Assembly: GCF_016906535.1 (NCBI RefSeq)
Contig: NC_057372.1
Span: forward strand, 2,771,501 to 2,835,500
Length of the DNA stretch: 64,000 bases
Source: Rhizoctonia solani
Taxonomy: Eukaryota > Basidiomycota > Agaricomycetes > Cantharellales > Ceratobasidiaceae
Reading direction: 5' to 3'
The notes beneath the pieces were generated by a model, which had not been told where the DNA came from, did no database searches, and saw only the letters and a program-made list of their open reading frames with translations. Positions 47,773 to 59,338 of the stretch are shown here, piece after piece (position 1 is the stretch's first letter; each line of letters begins with the position of its first letter). A program made the translations under genes and the position numbers.

Positions 47773-49061
47773 TTAATAACCTAAAACCAACATGTCAAAC
47801 GGCGAACACGGGCTTGAGGGTCCAACGAACCTCTTTACACTCTGAATGTATTTTCGTGAAACTTCGTCGTTCAGGACATGGGCAACCTGATCCGACGAAA
47901 TCTTTTCGCGCGCTGAACGTTCATGGATACTGAAAAAAAAAGGTCAGTGTGTATGACGAGAGTGTATGGGATCGACTTACCCAACCATGGTAACGCCGAT
48001 AGGCCACGCAGCATTCCCAATGCTCAGCCGGAGGTATGCGTCATTCGCTTTTTGGTACTCCCGTTTTTGCATGTAATGAATAATCTCAGCAAGTTTCCCT
48101 AGTACGTCTTCTGCCACCGTCTGAACCGGATTTAGTATGTGATCGAAGTATTTCAAGGGGTGACCTACCTTAGACCGGAGTTGTTTGAACAGGGGCTTGA
48201 GGTACTCGGCAGACTGAACCTGTGTAGCCGCAGCAAGTTTCCCTTGCGTCGAGCGCTTGATCTGGTCTATCGGGCGACGAGTTAGACCACGTTTGGGCAC
48301 CACAACGTGGCAACTCACCTGGCCGCTCAGCCATGGATTGCTCCCACTCTTTCAGTACTCGCTTGAGTGCATAGTAGATCAATGGATAGAGTTTGTCTGG
48401 GTTGGTCTTGATCAAAGCCAAATCAATGATCGTGTTCTCCTCTGCTGCCGCGGCCTTTGGTGTATCTCCCCGCTTGGAGGATTCGCTGGGATCATCGGCC
48501 TTTCCTTTGTCCGTATGCCCTGCACGACGTTCGATCTCCTCTTTGTCCAACGTGCCCTCCATCTCCTCCAAGGCCTTCTTGAACACGTTTTGACTGGTTC
48601 CACGCTCACCACGCTCCTCGATCAATTCTAACGCACGCAAACGCAGCCTACGCTCTCGATCGGTCTCTGCGAAAAGGCGGATGGGCTGGCCTTTTTGCCG
48701 GAGACGGCGAATTGCCTCCTCATTAGAGATGTTGAAGGCCTCGCTGGTACCACCCTCTGTGGGTGTACCAGTATCTGGGAATGGCGAGTTGGACTTGGAT
48801 TTGGCATTTCGCGCTGCAGCCTTCTCTACGCCTGCAAGGAATGATTAAGGTATTAAAGTATGTTGCGAATGATTTGCGTACCTCACGCTCCTTGCGTTCC
48901 TGCTCTTCCTGGATTGCCTTGCGTTTGGCCTCCTCCTCTGCCTCCTTTTGCTCGCGCTTCAGTCTTTCAATGTCCCCTTTTCGCATGTATTTTTGAGGCC
49001 TAGAACTAGCATCATCTCCTGATTTGCGTTTGGCAGCAATTTCAGCCTTGAGAAAATCCAT
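47773..49061 (-). CDS. PRP18: Pre-mRNA splicing factor 18
   Basis: A second-step splicing factor that joins the U5 snRNP for exon ligation. It starts [13 protein letters not shown] with a long charged coil ([20 protein letters not shown]) and has [39 protein letters not shown], the PRFR/PRP4-like PSFR motif region. The C-terminal PRP18 domain is [71 protein letters not shown] short tail ends at 47773. The loop [14 protein letters not shown] is diagnostic. Four or five introns, frames intact. Confidence 0.93.
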
Positions 49062-49173
49062 AACAATCTAGTCACACAAAGTCAAGTCGTGGCGGTTGTC
49101 ACAAACAAGACTTAAGCGCCAATAGGATGACGGCAAATAAGCGCCCTCTCCCCACACTTTGAGCGACAACGAT
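49062..49173. promoter_or_regulatory. Divergent promoter PRP18/PNG1
   Basis: 112 bases between the two start codons. No TATA box is seen. Confidence 0.5.
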
Positions 49174-50821
49174 ATGGATGCGGAGTCAGCCCATGCTCTT
49201 TCGCTGCGTCTCTTGCCTGGACTCTTGGTCTTTGCCCAACGGAAGCGATGGGCAGCTCCTAGACCCATCACGCCGCGAGAACTAGTCCAATTTCAGATCT
49301 TAGTAGCCGCGATGGTTATCACTGCTACGCCCGGCGCTCAGCCGATCGCGAGTGCGGCCTCTAGAGACAACATCCCCCGCCGGGAACCAAACATCTTCTC
49401 AACCCTAAGGAACCTGGATAAACAGATGGACATCTATGAAAACAGGGACCTCCTGGTACGCGCCACCCGATACCGTCTAGAGTGTAATATATGAGTGATG
49501 GTATATGCAGGACCTGGCACGAGAACAAATTCCGATGGAACGCATACGAGCCGAGGCGACTGCGCTCCAACAGTCTGATAGCCCCTTGGCCTGTGAACAA
49601 GACGCGTTGGCGCAAGTTCTAGTCCACTGGTTCAAACATGAATACTTCAAATGGGCCGATCCCATCAAATGTCCCCGATGTGCTGGCCCAACTAGCGCTT
49701 CGGGTATGGTCCCGCCTACACCGTACGAACGTTCGGGCGGGGCGGGCCGAGTCGAATTGCATGTATGTCGGGGCGAAAATGGCGCGTGCGACGGAAGCTT
49801 TCGGTTCCCCCGATACAAGTACGTCAGCCCGTTAACTGCTAATCCTTGAGCTTACTCATGAGGGACCCAAAGCGATCTCAAGTATCTGATGAGAACGCGT
49901 ATCGGAAGATGTGGGGAATGGGCGAATTTGTACACGTTATTCCTAAGGGCGGTTGGACTCCGCGCACGTTACGGTTCGGGTCCTATTGCTTCTTTTCATT
50001 ATACCAAACAATTCTGAAGCATTTTCTCTCCATGATCTGCAACTAGTGTGGAACAAGGAGGATCATGTGTGGAACGAGGTAAAATCAGAACTTTTTTCTT
50101 TCTAAATCCCTTGACTGGCCTAATGAAAAAACTCTCCCTCGGCTCTCGATCTAGTATTTCTCTCCGGGCGCCGGGCGGTGGATCCACACCGATTCATGCG
50201 AAGCAGCGCGCGATCAACCTTTATTGTACGATAGGGGATGGGGAAAAAAGGTAAGCTGAGCGCATAGAACCAGCGATTTCTCGTCGTCATGACATACAAC
50301 ACATGACCCAACGCATACACGCAGATGAGCTACATCTTCGCCTTTTCGATCGATGGTGCGAGCGACATGAGCCAGGATACGTCCAAAACTCGAACGAGAT
50401 GCTCCAGCGACGAAAGGACGCCCCAGAACCAGCCCTGGCCGAGGTAAGCATACACACAAGAACCCGCCCCCCTCCTTCCCCCTCCCTCACTTCGAATCCG
50501 AATTCGAATCCCAACATCTCAAATCCCAATCCCAATCCCAATTCCGAAACGCCGATCGCCGTAGTTATGCTAAGCACGACTTACTATAAACAGGAGCTCG
50601 CCAAGATCACCGCAGCTCGACGACGACACCGGACACCACCCGAGCTGGCGCAGTTGGAACAAGAAGACAAGACCGAGCGTGAATGGCTCGCGAAATCAGA
50701 CCAACGTGCCCGGGAGGGCGAGACCGAGAGGGAAGCCGAAGCCGCGGCCGAACCAGCACGCGAGAGCGGGACGCAAGAGTGGAAAGAGGCGCGGGGAGAA
50801 GCCGGGCCCGGATCCCGCTGA
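49174..50821 (+). CDS. PNG1: Peptide:N-glycanase (deglycosylating, ERAD)
   Basis: It removes N-glycans from misfolded glycoproteins in the cytosol before proteasomal decay. The N-terminal part includes [12 protein letters not shown]. The zinc site is [10 protein letters not shown]... with [13 protein letters not shown]. The transglutaminase-like core has [20 protein letters not shown] (catalytic Cys), [22 protein letters not shown] (catalytic His), [20 protein letters not shown] (catalytic Asp), [13 protein letters not shown]. The C-terminus is charged ([16 protein letters not shown]). A break near 50371-50378 fits one missing base, after which [13 protein letters not shown] reads in frame. 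One intron has a short AATCCC repeat (about 50499-50540). Confidence 0.87.
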
Positions 50822-52559
50822 TTGGCCATGTGGCATCATTGATTTTCAGCCACCATCAGGCAATAGGTCCCCCTCTTTTTTTTTCTTTGCTTTCTGTTTT
50901 TTTGTGTGTGTGCGTGCCCTTGTTGAGAACCCTCGCGACGAAGAAGGAAGAATAACGTGCCCCTGGACTCGTTCGTTGGTGGTTGCTACTTGCTTCATCT
51001 CCGCCTAGATCACACCAGCGTCTTGGTTCAGTCCCCTCCCTCAATCCAATCTTTTACCCTGATTTGAGCTGTCTTGTCATGATGAAATCGCGTGCGCCAA
51101 TATGATCAACTGAGGAATTTATACTGATATCGAAAATTGTGCTACATCACTGAGACCGAAGAAAGAAAGAAAAAAGACAAAAGGACAGAGTATAATGGTA
51201 TTGTGCACTATAAGTGAGATGAAACGCCAGCTGGTGGGGTGAGGTCAAGTAAGAATGTGAAGACTCCTCTATGGTCATACATATGACCAGAAGAAAAGTA
51301 CAAGGGGAACAAGTGTGGGACGGGCAGCGGGCAAAGAACCTCGCAGAGAATGCGATCCGAGCTACGTATATAAAGTTAGACAAACACAAACACAAAACAA
51401 GAAAAAAAAAGCTCCGACAATACAGAACGAACTATATAAAAAGGAAAAAAACTCTCTAGCGGACCGAGAGAAAGATAGAGGGAATATTGCCGCTGCGAGA
51501 TCGAGAGCTACGTAAATGTGCGAAAAAAAAAACTAGGTAGCATTGTTTAATCCAGGAACGGACAGTTAAAAATTTCGTTTATTTGGTAACGTACTCGTGT
51601 GCTGGTTTAAGCTACGTGATTGAGAGGCCTGCTTGGTTGAAATTAAACGAGTGTGTGTGGGAGAGATCCAGCCTGTTGTTTGTGTATGTAAGAGTGGCCG
51701 AATGCGCACCGGGCGGCGCGGTAAACCTTGGTGGGCGTGATAGGGGATCCTAAACAACGCATGGGAACGAGGGGACCGTAACCCCGGTGGAAGCGCGACA
51801 TCCACAACGGGGAACCGTAGCGACACCTCCCCCCCTCACTGCGAATGCATGGGGAAGACGACGACGACCCGAAGAGAACATGACGACACACCTGCCCAGC
51901 GAACTAGGGAGAAGACTGTAACCTCCCCTCCCCCAGGTCCAATGAGCAAGGAACCGTAGCGACCGCACCAGGGCCTAGAATACCCCAACAATCCACCCCA
52001 ACACAACAAACACAGGAACAAAGAGCGACGTCCGGCGGTAACGGGAAATAAACAGTCGAGGCCAGCTGATGTCGGGAGCAAACGGAGAGAGAGGAGCGGG
52101 GAACCCGAGTCTCCAGCCATGGGGATCGGTTAACCCAACCCCATTTGGATGACAGTTTTGCGGGGAGAGAGATAAAGTGATGGAGCCCAGAGATAGAGAG
52201 AGATGGAGAGGTGGAGAGAGAGAGTTGACCCAGCAAGAGTTCGACCAGCAGTGTGTTTGAGAGATAAACGAGTGTGATATTTCGACCAGCAGGATAGCAG
52301 AGAGAAGAAAAACTATTTATGTTGCATTTGGATGGGTTTTGTCGACCGGCGTAGGAGGTAGACCGCGTGTATTGAATTGGACGGGAAGGGTAGTGGTTGA
52401 ATTGGATAGAGGTAACGGATTGAACCGGACGGGGAGGTAGCATAGAACGTCGACTGGGACGTGCGTGAGAGGGGATGGTGAGAATTGAGTAAATGTGCCA
52501 ATAAGCGAGTGCCAAATGACCGAAAAACGACCGTTGTATCCCTACACAAGGATGAGTGC
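50822..52559. other. Intergenic, 3' flanks of PNG1 and homeodomain gene
   Basis: About 1.7 kb. It includes a poly-T and GT run near 50876-50910, A-rich segments near 51150-51530 and a GAGA-rich microsatellite (52183-52226). A long minus-strand open frame (51904-52917) is coding only at its upper end, where it belongs to the homeodomain gene; the rest is low-complexity and probably 3' UTR. Confidence 0.45.
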
Positions 52560-54690
52560 AGGGCGGCTCACATGGGCCCATGAGGCGGATTCCGTCGACA
52601 TCTTCAAGCGTATAACCCATAGTCATGCCCATTCCAAACATGGGCGAGTTTCCCATTTGAGCTTGCCCGGCCATCGCTGCGTTGGGAGCCATGGTCGGGT
52701 TGGGAGCCATTGCTTGAGCAGGGATAGCCTGGCCCGCCATGCCGGTAAACATACCCTCGGCATAGACGTCTCCGTACCCAGCATAGCCCTCGCCCTGTGC
52801 AGTCTGCTCAGAGTACCTCCGCTGCTGCTCGACGTGAGCGTGCCCGTGCCCGTGGGCAGCAACGTCAAACGTGGCGCGACGGTCCATGTACGGACGGGAC
52901 GGATCGAACCTGGACATGTCTTGGGTAAACGTCCGATTCGAGTCGGCGCTGAACGGCTCGAGGGATCTTGGTTGAACGGGCGTGAAGGATCCTGGCTGAA
53001 TTGGCGGGCTGGGTCTTGGGTGAACTGCCTCGCAGGATCTTGTGGGAACTGCCTCGAGGGGTCTGCGCTAAACGGCCTCTGGCTCAACTGGGAAATGGGA
53101 ATAGACGAGAAATCGGACATGGAGCCTTGGTGTGCGTGTCCATGGCCGGTACCATGCGAAGAGAGCGTACCCGTCGCAGGACCATGCGAGGCAGCACCTG
53201 CACCACTAGCACCCGCCTGAGAAGGCATCTGAAACGCGCCAAACCTGGACTCTTCCGCATAGTCAGGACCAAAGACGTCACCCATCTGCATCGGAGCCGG
53301 GGGACCCGAGTAGGATCGTTTCCGGCCGTGTGTGGCTGTGAACTGTCGGTTTGGAGGGAACGTGAACAGGTGGGGTTGTTGGTGGGCGTGCGAAGCGGTA
53401 GGGACGCTGAGCATGGGCGGTTGAGGGATTTGCATAGGTCGTCCAAGGCCCTGTGAGACGGGATTAGTTGGGAAGCAAGGTACAGAACAAGGGGAACATA
53501 CCTGTCGACGAGCTTCAAAGTTCCTCATCGCATGTCCGAGCTGGATGGAAGAGCCCACGAGCTGATGTTTCATGACATGGCTCGCCTGACGTCCCTCGGT
53601 CCAATCGTCGCAGATCTGCCAGGCACCGCCGTTGGCAGCGTCTTCCATGTAGAAGATGGGCTTCTCCGAGACGTAGAACGAGGCGATACCATGGCCGGGA
53701 TGGGTAGGGGCTGACTGGGTAAACTCGGTATTGACGACGGTGGAAATGGGAATTTCCATTTTGAAACCGTGTCCGCCCGAATGGATGAACCATGTAAGCG
53801 ATGCGCGGACGTCGGAAATGTAGGCCACAAGGTCATGGCGGCCCGTACGGTCAGCGATGCGATGCCAGCTTCCAATTGTCAAGTCAGTGCATGGGATGAT
53901 TGAAATGGCTGAACAAGACGGCGTTAGTTGGTAAAAAGAAATGAAATGAGTCAAGACGCACGGTCTGTTTCGTGAAGCAGTGCCTGGAGATCGGCTTCGT
54001 ACCCGGGACTGAGCTCGGGGGGCGTGTCTGGGGGAGTGTCGCGGCCCGAGCCAGGAGAGCCGGGACGACCGGAGCGGCCTTTGCTCTCCACAAGCTTGGC
54101 TTTGGCCCGCCTGAAATGAAATGAAATGAGAAAAAAATGGGCCAAAAAAACAGAGAGGGAAACGGACCTATTCTGGAACCAGATCTGGGTCTGGCGCTCT
54201 TGCATGCCCAGTTGCTCGCTGATCTCCTTGCGACGGGCAGCAGTGGGGGACCTGTCCTGGGAAAAGACACGCTCGAGGTGGGCGAGCTGTTCGGGGGTCA
54301 CTCGGGAGCGCTTGCGTTTCTGGAGGTTGGCACGTGCCGAGGCAGTGGTGGAGGCAGTGGGAGACGAGAGTGTGGCACTGCGGACGCGCTGAGGACCAAT
54401 GCTGCTCGGCTTTTGGTCATCGTCTGCGTCGAGGGTAGAGCGCAGGGGAGAGGCCAGTGTGGCGGAGCGGGTACGGCCCACATTGGAGAACGTCGCAGAC
54501 TGGCTGGGGGTCGAGCTCGCTGACGGGGGGCTCAGCGGTGACTCGAGGTCCCCGGCGCTACGGCGGGCATGGGAGTCGGGGTCGGGGGCTTCGGGGTCTC
54601 GTCGGGGACCTCGATGGTGATGTCGGTGCTGTGGTGTGGTCCGTGCTCACCACCAGCTGTGCAGACGCCGTGCGGCGCGAACGGCGGGGC
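52560..54690 (-). CDS. Homeodomain transcription factor
   Basis: A nuclear DNA-binding regulator. The homeodomain (about 54080-54330) reads KRKRSRVTPEQLAHLERVFS, PTAARRKEISEQLGMQERQT, QIWFQNRRAKAKL; an intron falls after WFQNR. A basidiomycete-type conserved region follows: IIPCTDLTIGSWHRIADRTG, HDLVAYISDVRASLTWFIHS, GGHGFKMEIPISTVVNTEF and IFYMED, DWTEGRQASHVMKHQLVGSS. Next are HGRKRSYSGPPAP, a repeat of DPSRQF-like units (52950-53110), and the C-terminus GMTMGYTLEDVDGIRLMG. The frame breaks once near 52958, fitting one missing base. The exact start (probably in a short upstream exon near 54690) and the 3' end are uncertain. Confidence 0.8.
52950..53110. repeat. Tandem 24-base minisatellite in the homeodomain gene
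   Basis: A unit of eight residues close to (Q/N)DP(S/A)R(Q/P)F(T/S/P/N) occurs about six times, with varied bases at third positions. This gives a proline, aspartate and arginine-rich spacer. Confidence 0.75.
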
Positions 54691-56039
54691 TCATCGACAA
54701 GAGATTGTTGGGCTGTCTGGTTTCAACATACACATATACACATACAGCCCAGACCACTCACAATCCATAAGTTCAAAGTTCCAGGCCATGCGAAGACAGG
54801 CCAGCCGTCAGCAGATCTGGGATCAAAGGAAAATAAAATAAAAGAAAGTCAAGTAAGCGAGTGTGTAACAAAAACGAGCGGACGCGTCCAGAGAACACAG
54901 CGGCGGTGGGTGGGAGAGACGGGGAAGATGAGGAAACAGAGACACAGAATCAAAGATAAACCCATCCCTCGCCCCCGTCGCGACACCCATTTCACACCCC
55001 CGGCCCGCCCCCCAAACACAGCCAAACAGTCTGCCCCCAGGCACCACCAACTCTGTATCCTCACCTCGAGATCACAGACCAGCCTATTATTTCCGCCCTG
55101 TGCGACCGACGAGAGCTCGCCCTTTTCATACCTCCCACCACGCGAGGCACACACGGCCCCACCAAAGTCTAATCCCACGTGCGACCCGACGAATCCCCGC
55201 CCAGCCCAGCCCATCCACTCCAACCCATTCCCAACCACCCACACGCGGCTATCCCCGATTCACGTGCTCAGCGCGCTTACCTCCAGTTCGGTTCGATTCA
55301 GGTGCCAGCTCAACGGGGAGGGAACACGCTCCTCTAGGCCAGCCAACTCTGGGTTATATCGTCTCCCCCCCCCCACTCTTTGCGTTTCACATTCCAGATT
55401 CTGGGCTTGATCGCCCGCATCCCCCGTCCATCGGTCCGGTCAGTACATATATGCGTCCCACCTCCCCCCCCGATCGCCCCCCAGCCTACCTCAGGAGAAC
55501 CCTTAGGAGTCAGGAGTCTCTCCCGCCCAACTCAGGAGGTGGCACCCTCCCAAAACCACGCAATTTACCCATTCCTGTATTCCTCTTCGCGGTGCGGCTT
55601 CGGCATGTCACTCGAAATGAAACGATAAAATAAAATTCTATTCTCTCGCTCAACAACATCCTTCTAGTTCAACCTGCCTGCAAACGCCACAACCCATTGA
55701 TGACGATCATGCCCTTCCACGTGGTTGCCACGCCGTGACCCCGGACAGCGCGGTACCATCGCGACTCGGGACCTGTTGATGCCTGCCATCATGGGTCGGG
55801 GTCGGATGGCGATCGTCATGCCATGTCATGTTTGAGAGCTTATTGTCGCTGCGCGCGCAGACTAATTGCCGCCATACCATTTCCATTCCAATACACACAG
55901 GTGCTACTCTACCTTTTTCTCCCAACCCTGGAAAAAAAAGCACTTACACTTGGTTGGCGAGCTGTACCGGTGAGGTGAGAAGTGCACAACAGAATAAAAA
56001 CAGAGAAAGAAATAATGCGGAAAAAAGATGGCTCGCGCG
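54691..56039. other. Intergenic / 5' region of homeodomain gene
   Basis: C- and GC-rich sequence with long spurious frames on both strands that are low in complexity (Pro, Arg, Ser). No conserved domain is seen. The right part is the 3' flank of the U1-70K gene. Confidence 0.4.
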
Positions 56040-57623
56040 CTAGTACCGTGTGCGCTTGGAATCCCGGTCCTGTCCATCATCGTAACCGCGCTTGGGAGGA
56101 TACCCATTATCTTGCCCACCGCCGCCGTATCCTCCTCCACCGCCTCCTCCTGCTCCTGCTCCTGCTCCCGCGCCACCACCATACCCGCTATCTTGGTGCC
56201 CATGACCAAAGCCTCCTTGGTAGCCAATACCTCCGCCTCGGCCCCTATCCCAAAAACGTAAACTCAGCACAATCGCAACAAAGCGAACAGACTCTAGGGG
56301 CTTACCTGTTGGGTCCGTACCCTCCACCACCCCCACCTGGACCCTGCGCACAGCCATTAGCAACCAACAACGGTCGAGGCATCTGAGCTGAGCTTACCGA
56401 GTCGCCTCCACGAGGACCGTACCCCCTATCTCCTCCCCCGTACCCTCCCCCACCGCCGCCAAAGCCGCGGTCTCCACCTCCCCCAAAGCTGCGGTCACCT
56501 CCTCCACCTCCGTACCCACCTCCTCCCCCTCCTCCACCGCCTCCACCAGCACGATCACCGTATCCACGGTCACCACCTCCTCCGCCATACCCACCTCGTC
56601 CCCCAAACCCGCCACCGCGTCCGCCCCTGAACCCACCACGATCACCGCCCCTGAATCCTCCGCCCCTGCCTCGATCACCTCGGAATCCGCCTCCGCCTCC
56701 ACCTCCTGTAGGAGGTCCAAAGCGGCTCGGCTCGGCGGCGGGTGCAACTGGCTTGGGTCGACCTGTATAAGAAACGTAATTAGTAAAGTTTAATCACAAA
56801 TGACTAGTCCAACTAAATAGGATGGGTCGACGTACCTCCGAGTCCACCACCCAAACGTCTGGGTTTCCATCCTCGGACGGTTCTGCCGCGTTCTACGTCA
56901 ACGAGTATACGTTTGCCGAGTATACTTATCCCATCGGCTTCTTTGTATGCGGCTGTAGGTACACTATTTAATTTCCAAGTAGGTGCATGGCACGGGATGA
57001 GTATACCTTTCATGTCTTTCTCCCTATCATACACGATAAACGCGTACCCGCGGCTCACTCCGCGTTTGTTCCTGACGAGCCGGATTCGTTCGATGCGTCC
57101 GTATGTTCCAAACTCTTTGCGCAAGTCGTCTTCTGTGGCATTTTTAGACTATCAAGTTTTTATTGTTGTTAGTGCGTGGTCCAGTTATGGTTATTGAGGC
57201 TCACCAATCTTGAAATAAACAAAGTCTTGTACGGATCTCCGGTTGCTTCGGGGTCGTCTGCAGGTTTATCTACAAGCAGAAAAATATGTTAAAATAGTCC
57301 AACACCAGAAAAACAAACACACTCACACGTCTCCTTGGCCTTTTGGAACTCCTCCTTTTTCCTCTTCTGCCTCTGCTCACGATAGATGCCACGCTTGATC
57401 TCCTCGGCATATGTGAACTTTTCCTCTCCCTCTTCCCGATCCCGATCATCAGCCTCAACAATCCCGCGCTCGTTGGCTTCCCTGATCTCGGCCAACAACG
57501 CAGCCACACCTGACACCTTTTTCGACCGGACCTTGTCGGGATCTTTGCCGACCGACCGAACGAACGGGAGCGGTGGGCGAGGAGCGAATAGTTTGAGCAG
57601 GTTTGGGGGAGGAGGTGTGTCAT
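56040..57623 (-). CDS. SNP1: U1 snRNP 70 kDa protein
   Basis: A core U1 snRNP protein that binds stem-loop I and helps define 5' splice sites. The N-terminus is MTHLLP, then (if one C is restored in the run at 57605-57609) [51 protein letters not shown]. The RRM contains [58 protein letters not shown]. The C-terminal RGG/GGY-rich tail (about 56060-56750) is typical of fungi, and the end is [12 protein letters not shown]. Five or so introns. It is divergent from ZNG1 with 188 bases between starts. Confidence 0.9.
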
Positions 57624-57811
57624 TCTTTTTTTTCGGGTGTGTGTGGTGGGGAGGTGCAAGTTGGTGTTCGGTGTGCGTGGCGCGGTAAACAAGTGCAAAT
57701 TCGATTCATTGGGCTCTCACACTGGGTCTTGTTGGCTATTAGAGAACTAGGACTGGAGAATCTTTCTGTTTTTGTTTTATTACTTGCTGGTATTTAGAAT
57801 ATTATATCAAC
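57624..57811. promoter_or_regulatory. Divergent promoter U1-70K/ZNG1
   Basis: 188 bases between start codons, with a GT-rich patch near 57633-57660. No TATA box is seen. Confidence 0.45.
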
Positions 57812-59338
57812 ATGGGCGTAAAGACTGCTATTCCCATTACCGTATTTACAGGTGCGCTAGCCACAATCCACCAGTCATATCTCCCACTCATTCGACGGGT
57901 TTCATCCAGGCTTTCTGGGCGCGGGAAAAACAACTATAATTCTCTCCCTACTAGAACAGTTACCCAAAGACTACCAAGTTGTCCTGCTAAAGAATGAATT
58001 TGGAGATGTAGAGGGTGAGCCAAACAAAGCCAAACAACGGAGAACAATAACGATTTCGTCTTATTTAATAGTCGACAGCCAGCTCGCGTCCAATTCATCC
58101 CTCACGGCCGTGAGTGAAATCCTCAATGGATGCATGTATGGGCCCAATACTATATCTTTCTGTTAAAGACTGATCATGACGCTGGGTAGGTGTTGTATAT
58201 TGGTCGGGCAGATGAAAACGGCCCTTCTCGAGATTCGAGGTACATTTTCCTTGGGGTTTGCAATTTCACACTGGACTAACCTTTCTGTTGGACAGACAAG
58301 TACCGCCCAGACCGAATTATCATAGAGTCTTCGTACGTCTGCTTGAATATGACTGTCGATCTATCCCGTTGGACTAAATCCAATCCTTGGCCCCACCGTT
58401 AATTCCAATCTAATCCTGATCCTCGCCATCCAACTCATATCTCGACCCATCCGAACCTGATGTTTTCCACAGGGGCTCAGCGTTCCCCGCCACCCTCGCG
58501 TTTCAAATCCGCGAACTGGAGCGAGAAACAGAGGGTGATTTCAAGTTGGATGCGATTGTTACCGTTGTGGATGCCGAGAACTTTAGAGGCTATGAAGATA
58601 CCAGTCCGACCGCCAAGATGCAAGCGCAGTATACAGACGTCATTCTAATTGTACGCTCGTTTGGCCTTTCATCGACTCGAGCCTAACTTGTTGTCTAGAA
58701 CAAATGGGAGCATGTCCGTGACGCCCATTCCATCCCACCTTCATTCCAACTCTTACCTATTTGCATATCCAGGTCTCTGAACGCGATTTAGACAGTGCTT
58801 GACCATCTTGGAACCCTCAACGACCTCACCCCCAAACTCCGCTGTCAAAGCAAGTCCGGAGTTCCCTACAATCTACTGTTTGGCCTCGACTCGAAGCAAT
58901 TCTTGGATCTTCCCACACACTCCGACGAGAACCACCACGACGAAGTCGAAACCGCGACGCTATCAGAGGTATACCCTTCCCCACGCCCATACCCACGATC
59001 ATGGCCACAACCACGACCACGGTCATTCTCACGACGAACCTTCGACTCGAGTGGAAGCCGATGCTCCTTTGACGCGTGACCAGTTGACCGATGCGCTGGG
59101 AAGATTACCCAAAGATTCCATTTATCGGGTAAAAGGGTTCGTGCGGTTCCGGGACCAAGACCCAATCGAGGTCTTGAACTGGGCATTCGGCCGATTTGAC
59201 CTTGTGCCTTGTAACCTCGACCGACGTCCGGTACCAACTTGGCCCGGGCCAATTGCTTTTCACTGTGATGGGAGCTCGGGGCGACACAAGCGGTTCGCTC
59301 GCCGGTTGGGCCAATCGCTCGGTGCGCGACTCGAATAG
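57812..59338 (+). CDS. CobW/ZNG1-like zinc metallochaperone GTPase
   Basis: A G3E-family GTPase; eukaryotic members (ZNG1, formerly CBWD) deliver zinc to methionine aminopeptidase. Exon joining gives ITVFTGFLGAGKTTIILSLL (Walker A), LKNEFGDVE, then GCMCCILVGQMKTALLEI with the GCxCC metal motif, then DRIIIESS, GSAFPATLAFQIREL, DAIVTVVDAENFRGY, and NKWEHVSERDLD (NKxD-like base site). A His-rich loop (HAHTHDHGHNHDHGHSHDE) follows. The C-terminal domain has DSIYRVKGFVRF, VLNWAFGRFDL, LLFTVMGARG, KRFARRLGQSLGARLE. Three breaks, near 58979-58982, 59201-59212 and 59278-59281, each fit one missing base. Confidence 0.85.

Noticed and set aside
51904..52917. Long minus-strand open frame (337 codons)
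   Set aside because: Only its upstream third is real coding sequence of the homeodomain gene; the rest is low-complexity and likely intron plus 3' UTR.
52495..53220. Plus-strand frame of 241 codons
   Set aside because: Antisense shadow of the repeat-bearing homeodomain exon.
54457..55410. Long plus-strand open frame (317 codons)
   Set aside because: It lies opposite the homeodomain gene 5' end and in C-rich sequence; the product is low-complexity Pro/Arg/Ser with no domain.
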